In this document: one piece after another, positions 33,671 through 44,713 of the stretch
How positions within the stretch are numbered: the first letter of the stretch is position 1
How the letters are laid out: the number at the start of each line of letters is the position of its first letter
Source: Neurospora intermedia
Lineage: Eukaryota; Ascomycota; Sordariomycetes; Sordariales; Sordariaceae
Direction of reading: 5' to 3'
Length of the DNA stretch: 64,000 bases
NCBI GenBank assembly: GCA_037102815.1
Contig: BTPP01000007.1
Location: forward strand, 496,001-560,000
Position numbers and translations under genes: made by a program
The notes under the pieces: model-generated
The model's input: the letters and a program-made list of their open reading frames with translations, nothing else
The model's database searches: none
What the model was told of the DNA's origin: nothing

Positions 33671-36600
33671 TTTTGTCCATTCATGTAGATATCTACCAGA
33701 AGATAGGGGGGTGGAAATGGATTGATAGAGGTGTCGATGGGAGCAAAGGTAGAGTGGTAGGGTCGAGGTTGGGTTCAGGTTGGTTGGTACCTGCCAAGGC
33801 GGTTGAGGTTGAATGGAATAATGATGGGGTTGCGATGGGGGATACCTACACCACATGGATTCGCCTGGTGGGTAGCACGATCGATCGTATATGTAGTGTA
33901 GTTGCGGGAGGGAACACGCAGCAGAGGTTCCATTGTCTCTTGTTCTCTTTTTTTTCGAGGGAAGGAAAGTGAAAAGATAATCACAAAGTAGAATATCTCT
34001 AGCTTACCTACCTTCCTTCCCCCCCCCTCCTCGCCTCCTTCTAGTGTAGTCCCAAGATCTGACCGAGTCCCAAGATCTGTGTAAAACCAGAGTTCGAATC
34101 AACCAAAATCTCCCTCCTCCTATCTTGGCTCTCTCCCCTCCTCCTCCTCCTCCACTTCTTCCGTTCATCTCTCCGCAAAAGTAACGTGGTACTACCTCTA
34201 ACACCCCCACACACACTTCCCGCCAGATGGTGATACTAATCTCAAACAATCTCAGATTTTACCTACCTATTTACACTACACTACCTCAACCATAACCTAC
34301 TTACCTTCCCCGGCCTAGACACACATCGTCATTCCCTAGTTCCGTTCTAGGTATGTGTTTCGCATGTCGTGCCCAGCAGAGACATGACGTCTTATTTTGC
34401 CGTTAAGTACATGCATTTTCACCGCTACTTCCCTTTCTTCTCCTCCCGTCCTTCACGTGAACCCTTTCGAGCGCCTCCACTCAACAATGAAAGGTCTCCC
34501 TCTCGCCGGTCCCGATCGATTCTAAGAGCAGTAGCGCTGGTGATGATTTGTTCCAGTTCTTCTGCTGGCTGCTGCATGGTTGCTACACTGGATGCAAGAT
34601 ACAAAATGCAGTATTGGTGAAAGAGTGATCGTAACTAGAGGTAGGGATTGGATTGGGCTCTACACTACCATAGGTACCTAGGTATTCAGTTACTCAAGCT
34701 AGGTGGCTGTAAACTGTCCTGGATGGAAGCTTCAGCTGTGACATCTTCCTCTACGCTATCGACTTCCCCACCCCCATGATCCTTCCCGCAAGTCAAGTGG
34801 AACATGGAAGCCGGGGACGGGATGGAGATGGTGGGGACCCCGCTTTCCCGCATATCAAGATCGGGGCGGGGAATAGGACCCCCGCTCGCCCCGTTCGGTT
34901 CCGGCTGGGCATCGCAGTAGGTAGGTAGCCTCAGGTAGGTAACCTTCTTGGGCGATTCCTTCCCGCGGCCCGGACCGCAACCACACAAGACGAGGCCTGT
35001 ACCACTGCAATCTTCCGGGCATCCTGTCCATTCCTCCATTCATTCAGTTCCCATCACGTAAAAACCACCGTAGCACAACATGTGAAAATGAGGGGTCCAG
35101 CAACTGCAACTGCAACTCTTGGTACATACAAGTTAGTACACCACCACCACCGTAGTGAAACGATGGTGATGCATGCTTGGCGGCGTGGAAGCCCAAGATG
35201 GAGAACGGCTAAACCCGTGAGCCACGCACGCCCTTGAAGCATACCTCATATTATAACCAATATATAACCAACAATGTAGGTAGGTATATGTATGTTTATA
35301 GGTAGTCAAACAACCTGAAATCGAGAGCTGGAACTACCCTTGAACGAGAGAAACTCGTATGTGATGCCGGTGCGGTGAAATACGAACTGCTGGAGCAAGG
35401 GGGGGAAGGGGGGGCGAAGCGGAATTCGGTCACCGCTTTTACCGAGAGACATACAAGGAATGTTTCGTCGTGTGGGGTTGAACAAGTAGTGTTTCGTTTC
35501 GACGACGACAATGATGAGGGCGTGCAAGAGGGGGGGGGGACACGACAGGCGCCTGGATGTGAGATGTGATATTGGTTAGTGTCCGTCTCCTGCTTCTAGA
35601 TTGTAGAACGAGAGATTCTCGTAATTCGGGAATTTTCACACTTGAAGTAAGTGACCTTTCCGTATATTCACCTTGTGGTTTAGGTACCTACTTACCTCGG
35701 TCGGCGAGCCTAGGCATCCCCATGAACACCTCGAAGAGTGGTGATCCAGATCTTCGGCCTGCTGAAACTCGTCGTGATAATTGTATAATCACTCGCATAT
35801 CCTCTCTGAAAAAGGATAACGATGGTGTAAAGGTGCATCTTGAGTTTCAATAGTCTGAAAAGTTGTACGTCAGCCGTGACTACACGTTTGTGCATAATCC
35901 ATACTACTCACCAATGGGCTGCTTGGAGTTGTTGTCTTAAAGCCTCCTCCACTTATGTAATCTACATAACACCGGGCTTTGGCCCGCTCCTGCCCCCATG
36001 CCAGGATCTGAATGCAAAAGAGCGGCTCGGCATCTAGTCGTCCCGGGACTGTTTAGGTCTCGGCCAATGAGACCAGAAGGTCACCCGCCCGGATCTACAG
36101 ATGTGCGCTTGCGATCTCGGTGGTTCCAAACATGGTACGGGGACCTCGCGGGGGCGAGGGGGCTAGACTGACTGCAGAGGTTAGAGGATGACGTCCTTGT
36201 TCTTTTCCAGAAGGGGTTCGATACTTGGGAACCTCCCCGTCTTGAGTGTCGAATGAAGAGACTTCTCTTTCCCTCCCTCTCGAATAGTTCGGGATTCCAG
36301 GCCAATAGCCATATATGCACAAGGATCGTCTTGTCGGGATTCTCATCTACTTCCGGTCACTAGAGAATACGAACAGCCCTGGGCACTCGGTATTTAAGAG
36401 GGTCGCGTAACGAGTATACCACACATTCTCACCCCGATCCTTACAACCTGGGGCGGGAAGTGGCCATGATCCTGCAGGTCGCCGACTGTGAGAGAGCTTG
36501 GTGGTTACCTGTTAGCGTCACCCAACAGCCATCTCCGAAGACCTGCGTGGTGAAACAGCCCCACGAGCACTTACATAGCTACCATACAATGTAACTGGTC

Positions 36601-37609
36601 CTTGATCATGGAGATCCTCCATCACTAGGTAGCTTATGCATGACGTGAGTTCCTTTCCATTGGATGCCAATGAGCCTCCCCGTGTTTCTCTCTTTTGCTA
36701 GCCATCCGCCCAAAGTCCAACCCGAATCTCTTCGATTTTTCCCCATCAAGGATCCCTTGCCCTTCGAGAAACCCGTCGGGAACTCTCTGCAGTCCCATGA
36801 TGGGGGTAGCCTCTCTTTACAAACGCTCAACCTTAGAGGTACTCAGTCCCCATCCACTCCCCGCCACACTTGGCGCAGCCGTTTTGGTCTCTGAGGTCCA
36901 AATTGTGTGACATTGTGGTTGGTGAGTGTGGGGTTAATGTCACACTGACTTGGACCCGTAGCGACCGGAAGCTCAGGGGCCATCGTAGGTGGGGGGTAGC
37001 TACCATTCCGGAAGGTCTCAGGGTATTTCCCAGCTTTCAGCTGTGCGGCAATGTCGATCATTAGACTGCTGAGAGATCTGATCTAGGCGGCTAGCGGGGA
37101 CTCGGATTCTCATCTTGGTGGTTGATTGATGCTCTCCATTGCTGCTGCTGCTGCTGCTGTTGTAGTTCGCATCTCCCTGCGTGTACGTCATGTCAACAAC
37201 AAATCAGTGTTTCGATGTTGACCCTACTACCTTCCACTCTGTGCTTCTAAGGGCCCTCCATGTTGAAACAGGAAAGAGTCGTCGAAATGAGACCGGGAAA
37301 AAAAAAGACATGAGACTGCCTTCGCTCTTCTCTCCCCCAATGTGACAGTGACACTTGGGACAATTTGTCAATGCCGTTCCCTCGTCTTGTAAAGCCAGCT
37401 TCTCCGTCTTACCCTACCCATCAATATCCCCGTCCTCAAACCTGTCGGTCTCAAAGTGGTAGCTCCGTTACACCAGGTTGAAGCCCCCTCCCATCCACTT
37501 TTGCAAGCCGTCACTCGTCAACCGCCACCATTAGCAACATCTCAACAACAAGCTGACGGGATAATTCACGCTTGCGGTTGCTCAAATTGCCCTTCTTCCT
37601 CCTTCTCCA
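33671..37609. other. Long intergenic stretch inside the RiPP cluster
   Basis: About 3.9 kb between UstYa E and the Zn2Cys6 regulator. Two exact TAGGTACCTA palindromes (34671-34680 and 35681-35690) and CTACC/GTAGG repeats occur. A minus-strand frame at 35039..34686 could encode a 117-residue protein with four closely spaced Cys (GCPEDCSGTGLVLCGCGPG), but no domain is recognised. A (CTG)n run is near 37141. No confident gene is seen. A diverged small gene could be hidden here. Confidence 0.45.
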
Positions 37610-39664
37610 ATGCCGTCGGGACAACGAAGTAAAAGTGGATGTTGGACTTGTCGTCTGCGCCGCAAAAAGTGTCTCGAAGGAGGACCACCCTGTTCGAACT
37701 GCGAATCTCGAGGCATCTTTTGCCATGGTTATGGTCCCAAACCCAACTGGAAAGATAGAGGAGATAGGGAAAGGGAAGAGGCGAACAGGCTTCAACTCCA
37801 AACACGAAGACGTCGAAGATCAACGGCCACCCAAGGCCATGCCTCTAACCCATCCGTATCCGAATCGTCGACATCTTCCAGGGGCACTATCGACATCGGT
37901 AGCCCTCCCATCCCGGCTGCCGAGTCACCTTCGCTGTCACCGTTCTTGTCGTCCGACTTCTCGTTCGCCTTGTCCCCTTCCTCCGGGCATGAACGAAACA
38001 CAGCGATAGAGTTCGAATTTCTCGATGCCCTAACAATAGCCCCCGAATCCCTCACTGCCTCTTACCACGATGATATCTGGACGAGTCATGGCCAAACGGA
38101 TGCAGCGCTGGTCGAGATTTCACCCTTGGATCCCACAACAGCCCTACAGCGTCTTCCTGAAGTTTCGGAACACTCCAAGCAGCCATCAGAAGTGCCAACA
38201 CCGCTCAGTCTCTCCTGTTTGGGCTCCGACAGTGGCACTGGTTCGGGGATGCATGGCCCCCCAACTTCAGAGAATGATATCGAGTTGGTCATGCACTTCA
38301 TCGGCGAGACGTGTCCGTTACAACATGGTTCCTATCGTTCGTCATCAGCAACACAGAGGAGTTGGGCACTCTTCCTGCTGATGAGGTCTCCGACATTTTA
38401 TCATGCTTCCCTCAGCATGAGCGCCTATCACATGTCACTGACTCTTGCCGGGCATAGTGATGCTCGCGCTAGAGCAGTCCATGACTACCAATCGCACAGG
38501 ATGCAAGCTTTGGACAGCTTTTGTGAGCTTATGGACTCTAAACGGCAACGTTCTGGGGGAGTGTTTGGCGAAAGCTTGATATGCTCGGTACAACTTGCCC
38601 TGTTGGAGGTGAGTAAGATCAGCCGCTCACCCAATGCAAAGTTTTCAGGTGGTTGTTGTTGTTGTTGACTTTTACCCCAGGCTTTAGGCAAAAACATGCA
38701 AAGTTGCCACTCGTACCTCTCTTCGGCAGTCCAAATCCTCCTTGACGACCTGCGCCAGGCCTCCCCGGCGACTGATAGCGGGATCAACACATCTTCTATA
38801 GCTCCATCCCAGCAACAGCAACTCCCTCTCAATCTCCCATTAGGTACCAGTAGCCCAGTGTCACCTGGTCCTTCACCCATGGAACAAACAGCTCTCTCTT
38901 TCTTTCGTGCCATCCTGATCTGGAATGACATCCTCTCGTCCTCTTCCCTCAAGAAAATTCCTTCTGCGGCCGCCTCCTACCAGGACCTCCTCACCTCTTC
39001 ACCCTCTTTCTGTGTTTCTTTCCAGTCCACCACGGGCTGTGAACCATGGATCCTCGTAGCGATAATGGACGCCACTGCCCTCGAAGTTTGGAAGAGAGAC
39101 CAGGAGAGTCAAGGCAACCTCAGTATAAGAGAGCTGGTCAACCGGGCTTCCAAACTGGAGAATAGAGTTGAAGAAGGAATCCAGCGCTTGGAAGGTAGCG
39201 GTAGCAACAACGGTCTTCAAAGCTTGGTCTTCTCTTACGCCTTGCTTACACACTTGCACTCTATTGTGTCAGGGCCACTGGTCAGTGTGCCAGAGATAAG
39301 CGAGAGTATTGAGCGTTCCCTTGCGGTCTGGAAGCGGATCCCCGAGTCTATAAGCCCCAGGAGTTTGGCTTGGCCATATTGCGTGTGCGCGAGTCTGGCA
39401 ACAAGGGAGCAAAGGGAAGTATTCAGAGAGTTCTTGATCCCTGACCGCTTGTCAAGTGTTGACTCGACGCTGGGAAGTTTGAGAGAGTTGAAAGCTGTTG
39501 TTGAAGAATGCTGGAGGCTAGTTGATGGGGTCAGAACGGGATCAGGTTTCATGTCCGAGGAGAGTAATGGCGGTGGAAGAGATCGGTTGCTTTCTACCTC
39601 GTCGGTGAAGGTCGATTGGAGGGAAGTTATGCAGCGATCAAATTTGGGGCTGTTGTTTACTTGA
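37610..39664 (+). CDS. Zn2Cys6 fungal transcription factor (likely cluster regulator)
   Basis: Two exons, 37610..38608 and 38681..39664 (donor gtgag, acceptor ccccag), 660 aa. Residues 11-38 form a binuclear zinc cluster with spacing C-x2-C-x6-C-x6-C-x2-C-x6-C (GCWTCRLRRKKC, then CSNCESRGIFC), followed by a basic linker with a run of Arg (TRRRRRST). The long C-terminal part (from about residue 220) fits the fungal transcription factor domain: EWHMFI-like acid/aromatic stretches, LLMRSPTFYHASLSMSAYHMS and later helices. Such regulators (for example UstR in ustiloxin) often drive their own cluster. It lies 1.4 kb upstream of the precursor gene on the same strand. Confidence 0.85.
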
Positions 39665-41100
39665 GTTTCTGTAAGAGAGTGGTCCCAGAGACTATTAGGT
39701 CAGTTACCTGGGGCCTTTGTGGAAAGAAATAAGACATCCCAGTGAGCAACCGGACATGAAAGCACTGTTGAAGAATGCAACAGAGTGCGAAACAATCTCT
39801 TCAGATGCACTTGGCACGGGAGATTCGGACCTCTGAGGTGAACTTGATCCTTTATGCTCAAGGACCAGAGATTTTCTATAGTCTTCATATTGAAATGATT
39901 ACTGGCGGCGAGTCGCTGACCGCGGCAGTTGGTTGGCGAGCAAACCCGTGGGTGAACTTTCGTAGTAAGGAAACCAACAGAAAGGCGGACAATTTGCTCC
40001 GGTTCTGCTCTCCTGCTCTATGGCTGTAGGTGACGACAACACCACAATCACACCGAAAACATCTGCTTCCACTTTCGCTCACCAACCAGACTTTCCAGAT
40101 GATCCATTATGCGCTTGCCAAGACGCAGGATGCCATATGTTGAATGCCTTGGTGCACTGTTTCATTCCAGCAAATTTTCAACGAGGGTAGCGCTTGACAG
40201 ATTGAGAGGACAGTGCCGTTCTTGACTTAAGAAAAAAACCTTTACGGCGGGTATAATGAACATGGCGCTACTGACACCCTCAAATGGAAAGGAACAGGGA
40301 AATTGGACGGTAACACCCTCCGGCTTGACGGGGTGGTGAAACCAACCTGGCCCCAGGTTCCTCTCTGCAAAAGTCTCGTAATTCGAGTGCCTTTCCTGCG
40401 TAGTTGTTCCTCAAAGCGAGGCGCTGGCCTACTGAGCCTTGATCGCAAGAATTCATAGAAGAGCGCGGCGCTTGAGCTGCGCCAATGCGGAGGAAAGGGG
40501 GCAAGCGAAAAGATGTAACAAATGCACGAAACGGAAGTCGTGACCCTGTTCACAAGGAATTCTCTACCAGAATACACGCTGGATGGTCAATAGGGGAATA
40601 TGGAAGGCATCAGATATGTGATGCCGCAGGTAAGTGTATAGTGAAAATAATGCCCGCAACGATGAACTGCGTTAAACGCCGGTGTGAGTGCCCGAACTTT
40701 CCGGCGCGGTTCAATTGCCTGCTCACAACATGCGCCCTAATGCTTGACGGACACGGCTTTGATAATTCGTCGTCGAAGCGGATCTGGCGAGCGATGCGTT
40801 TGTGTCGCGCTTGTCGTTCGGTTCGGCTCGCTGTCGACAACGTGCTGCCCAAACGCTATCTGGCGAGGAGCATCTTGGAGCAGGGTGAGGTGACTCGGAG
40901 GCGCCACGATTATAGTCGGCAACGATCGAAGGAGCCTTTTTGGATATAAGTGATCAGGGAATTCTCTTGTAAATGATATTCCAGGTGTCAGTGATCAATC
41001 AGTCACACGTCTCATCACCAGACTAAGAGCAGACACCCACAACTTACTACGCCATCCAAAATCTCCCCACACAATCTCGAGTCAACACGCAACCGTCGCC
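39665..41100. promoter_or_regulatory. Region between regulator and RiPP precursor
   Basis: About 1.4 kb preceding the precursor gene. It should contain its promoter. An open frame at 40485-40949 (plus) has no recognisable domain. No TATA-like element stands out clearly; no gene called. Confidence 0.4.
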
Positions 41101-41965
41101 ATGAAGTACTCGAGTTCCATCCTGATCGCAGCTTTCTGCGTTAGCGTCCTTGCCGCTCCTGCTGCTAAGGTCAGTCTTTCACAGTAAGAGCACCGTGTTT
41201 TGATGCCCCATGTTGCTAATTAGAGAGGGCAAATAGCGTTCATCCGTTGAGGATTACGTGATCGAGGTCGACAAGCGCTCGTCGGTTGAAGACTATGTCA
41301 TCCCCATCGACAAGAGGTCTTCAGTTGAGGACTACGTGATCCCAATTGACAAGCGCCACAGCTCTGTTGAGGACTACGTGATCGCGGTCGACAAGCGTGG
41401 TGCCGTTGAGGACTACGTAATCCCCATCGACAAGCGCCACAAGTCCGTCGAGGACTACGCAATCGGAGTTGACAAGCGTGGTGCCGTCGAGGACTACGTG
41501 ATCCCCATCGACAAGCGCCACAAGTCCGTCGAGTACTACGCAATCGGAGTTGACAAGCGTGGTGCCGTCGAGGACTACGTGATCCCCATCGACAAGCGCC
41601 ACAAGTCCGTCGAGGACTACGCAATCGGAGTTGACAAGCGTGGTGCCGTCGAGGACTACGTGATCGAAGTCGACAAGCGTCACGGTGGTGTTGAGGATTA
41701 CGTGATCCCCATCGACAAGAGGTCTTCGGTTGAGGACTACGTGATTGCCGCCGACAAGAAGCGCAGCTCGGTTGAAGACTATGTCATTCCCATTGACAAG
41801 CGTGGTGTCGTCGAGGACTATGTGATCGAGGTCGACAAGCGTCACGATGGTGTTGAGGATTACGTGATCGCAGTCGATAAGCGTGGTGCTGTCGAGGACT
41901 ATGTCATTCCCATCGACAAGAGGTCTTCGGTTGAGGACTACGTGATTGCCGCCGACAAGGCCTAA
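41101..41965 (+). CDS. phomA-like: Dikaritin-type RiPP precursor with 18 Kex2-separated repeats
   Basis: Two exons, 41101..41169 and 41237..41965, 265 aa. Exon 1 encodes a signal peptide (MKYSSSILIAAFCVSVLAAP). Exon 2 starts with Arg, so the first Lys-Arg processing site is made across the splice junction. The remainder consists of 18 near-identical repeats of the form [RSS/RGA/RHKS]-VEDY-x-I-x-x-D-K, separated by Lys-Arg (Kex2 sites). Counted cores: YVIPID 8, YVIEVD 3, YAIGVD 3, YVIAVD 2, YVIAAD 2. YVIPID is the phomopsin A-type core (from memory of that pathway); YAIG begins the ustiloxin B core. Repeats 5-10 are arranged as three 81-bp duplicates (41399-41641). In repeat 8 Asp before the core Tyr is Tyr (EYYAIG). 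The last repeat ends DKA instead of DKR. Precursors of this class are toxin-peptide sources; the product is a predicted mixture. Confidence 0.93.
41399..41641. repeat. Three-copy 81-bp higher-order repeat in the precursor gene
   Basis: Units at 41399-41479, 41480-41560 and 41561-41641, each encoding one YVIPID repeat plus one YAIGVD repeat. They differ at only a few bases, including a G-to-T change giving EYY in the second unit. This points to recent duplication or gene conversion. Confidence 0.9.
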
Positions 41966-42766
41966 ACGACCGCCTGGGACAGGTCAGCACAATGAGATTT
42001 GGCGAGGGATCAGGCTGGAACGGGGGTCCGACATGGGATGCTTGGAGGACTGGAACTTGAATTCTCTCTGATGATTGCTTTGGGTCTGGGAAATGGTGGA
42101 ACGGGCACTGAAGGCAACGTGTTACGACTTGTGATGACGACTTTTGGCCTGGGGGATGTTTTGGACTTATGATGTGGCGTTTTGACGTACCTTCACTCTT
42201 TTAGCTAGGAAATTGAACACAGTGATGTCGTATCCTTTTCATTCGTCTGATGTGCTTGCTTTTCTGTCTCTGATATGGCGACTTGGCGATATTTCCCATG
42301 TTGATGGCCTCCTTTGTGGCCTCCTTTGGAGACCAAGATGGAGGAAACAGAGCTGAAGCTGAATCCACGAATGGCAGAGACCAAAGTACTAGTACTCTGC
42401 ATTTAAAAAGAGATGAGCAATAAGCATTGCTTGGAAATGTTTGTTACCTTTGAGAATCCAACTCAAGGAATTCATTGCCGACACGGACATGGCTGCAGTG
42501 GCTGAACTGAATGTGCAAAGGAGACGAAACGAAAGGGACAAGCCCAACTCGAGAGGCAACAGCGCACCTAGACAAGCATCGGCAGTGAGATGTTGAAACG
42601 CCAACCGCGCTTGCCCGCATTCACCTACTGTACGCCACACAGGAAGGCACGGCAGGCAGAATTAATAGGACACTGCGACGGGAAATGAAATGACAAAAAC
42701 CTTGTTATTGCTATGGAAGGAACGAAGACAACACCCCACTCTTGAAATTTCTTTACAGTACCTGTC
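41966..42766. other. Spacer downstream of RiPP precursor
   Basis: About 800 bases, likely the 3' UTR of the precursor. No gene recognised. Confidence 0.4.
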
Positions 42767-44713
42767 CTAATCCACCCGTCGACAGAATGGACTTCCCCTC
42801 TGAGACTTCAACAACCTCAGCGCTTCCGTGTCTTTTGCTTCCTGCTCTCGCAATCTCCACAGTTCCTTTTTCCTGGTCTCTGGAATATGTTTGGCCCATT
42901 TTTTGGCTTCCTCTTTTCTTTTCATCCTCTCCATCCATCTCTTTCTGTCCTCTTCAGTCCAGCGCGGCGGGAAATAATCGTCCAATCCGTTCTAGGGATG
43001 GCGACGATGTCCATATGACGATGTTGTCGGTAATAGCTCGTCACTGAAATCCCGGCGACGAGGGCGACGCATGTTGGCGGTAGGACCAGAGACATCTCGT
43101 GGTGGATGAGGATCGGCGGATGGGTTCACGCGGTAAGAGGGAACTCGATATACGCGATGGGTCGGATCCTCGTTTTCAGGTTCTTGCTGATAATGACTGC
43201 TAGCATCCGACTCAGAAACAGTCACGACGGTTGGAGGAGGGGGATAAGGTTGATGACACGAAGCCTGGGGGCGGGTGGGGACTGGTTCAGCAGAAGGCGA
43301 AGCATATTCGACCCCTGAAGGCCGTTCGTGTCTCCAAGAACGTCTTTCCAGGTATGCCTGACGAGATGGGCTTGGGCATGCGTTTAGCTCTCCTATGAGC
43401 TCGGCCGTGTTCCTCTTCGAATATCTTCTCTTTGGTAAAGTCCGTCCGCGATTCGAACCTCTGGATGAACGAGAGTAGCTGGAAGGGGGTGGAGTTGGAA
43501 GACTGGATCTATTCCCAAGGTTCAGTCCCAGAAATGATTTCCATAAGGGCGCTGGTGCTGCCTCGCTCTTCATCTCCATACCCTCCTCTGCATTCTTCAC
43601 CTTTGGCTTAGACCGTCGGTTATCGGTAGCTGGGTTTCTCCCCAGCTGCATGCTATCCATAAAGTCTTCCAGCCGCCGGAGTATTTGCGACATCCGGCCT
43701 CGATCATCACCAGCAGTATTCTCAGTGATAACACAGGCAGAAGACGGCCTAGATGACTCTTTGGGTGAGCATGTATCCCGCGGTTCCTGTTTCACGTACC
43801 GTTCTCCATTGATGAATATCTCTTCCTGCTTCTCCTTTTCATTTCCATCTTCCTGAATCCCCTCTTCTTTCCTTTTCCTTCTGAACCTATCCCAACTCTC
43901 CCTCTCCCTCCTCGCCTGCCCCTCTAATTCCGTTTCGTCCACCGTCTTGTGTTGTACATTACTCTGCCTCTGAGTGAATCCCGCCTAAGGATCCTCTCGC
44001 AAGGAGCGCATGTAACGTTCATAGACGGTCTCGCGCTCATCGTTGTTCCATTCCCGCTTTGCAACACCATCCTTCCGCCACCCATAATTCGGCTTGAGCA
44101 TTTCATCATGCCTTGCTTTCTCCTCCTCCCTCATATCCTCAAGGACGTGATGCGGTAGCTTCAACAACTCCTTCATTTTGGCGTCCAATCGCTCGGCCTC
44201 ATTACGATAGCCATCATCATCATCATTATCATCGTCTCTGCTCTGGCCACTTTGATGACCATGACCGTGACCGTACTCCTCCTCCTCCTTTAGGTACTCC
44301 TTCTTGCCTATGTGCTCTCGATCATTGCCCTTGCCCTTACCCTTGCCCTTGTCCTTACCAGAGGAGGTTCCAGAGCCGCCACGCTTCTCCACGCTATACT
44401 TGTGCTTCTTGCGGTCCTCCCTGCCGATCGCGGCGCCGGCGACCCATAGCAACCACTCCGGATAATCAAGCTTGGGAGTATACTCGCCTTCCTTGACGCG
44501 CTTGCGGACCAAGAAGTTCTTTTCTTCTTTTTCCTCTTCTTCTTCGTGCTCGACCTTGACTTTAACCTTATCCTTGTCAACTTTATTTCGAAGGGGGGAT
44601 CTGCGAGGGGATCTAAACCGGCCGTGGTGGTGACGATAACGGTAGTCGTCGATGTCGGGGTAAGGGTAAAGGTTATCCCGCTCTCTCCTGATATGAGTGC
44701 GGTTGCTGGGCAT
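42767..44713 (-). CDS. Charged, Lys/Arg/Glu-rich protein interrupted by two in-frame TAG codons
   Basis: From ATG 44713 the first segment (to TAG at 43987-43985) is 242 aa: MPSNRTHIRRERDNL, an Arg/Ser stretch, PEWLLWVAGAAIGREDRKKH, an acidic run and ETVYERYMRSLREDP. Directly after the TAG the same frame continues (AGFTQRQSNVQHKTVDETEL, RRERESWDRFRRKRKEEG) for another 331 codons to a second TAG (42994-42992), and again continues to 42767 with RWTEEDRKRWMERMKRK. All three segments have the same charged, helical character, so they are probably one protein. Whether the TAGs are readthrough sites, nonsense mutations, or lie at the ends of unrecognised introns cannot be decided; no clear donor with matching phase was found. 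I do not recognise the family. Confidence 0.6.

Noticed and set aside
34686-35039. Minus-strand 117-codon Cys-containing frame
   Set aside because: No signal peptide, domain or splice support; could be chance in a GC-rich stretch. Mentioned within the intergenic entry only.
36606-37064. Overlapping minus frames (MIDIAAQLKAGKYPETF and others)
   Set aside because: Looked briefly like an enzyme fragment, but no family could be named and no splice chain joined them.
40485-40949. Plus-strand 154-codon frame upstream of the RiPP precursor
   Set aside because: Basic and Cys-containing but no domain; position fits a promoter region rather than a gene.
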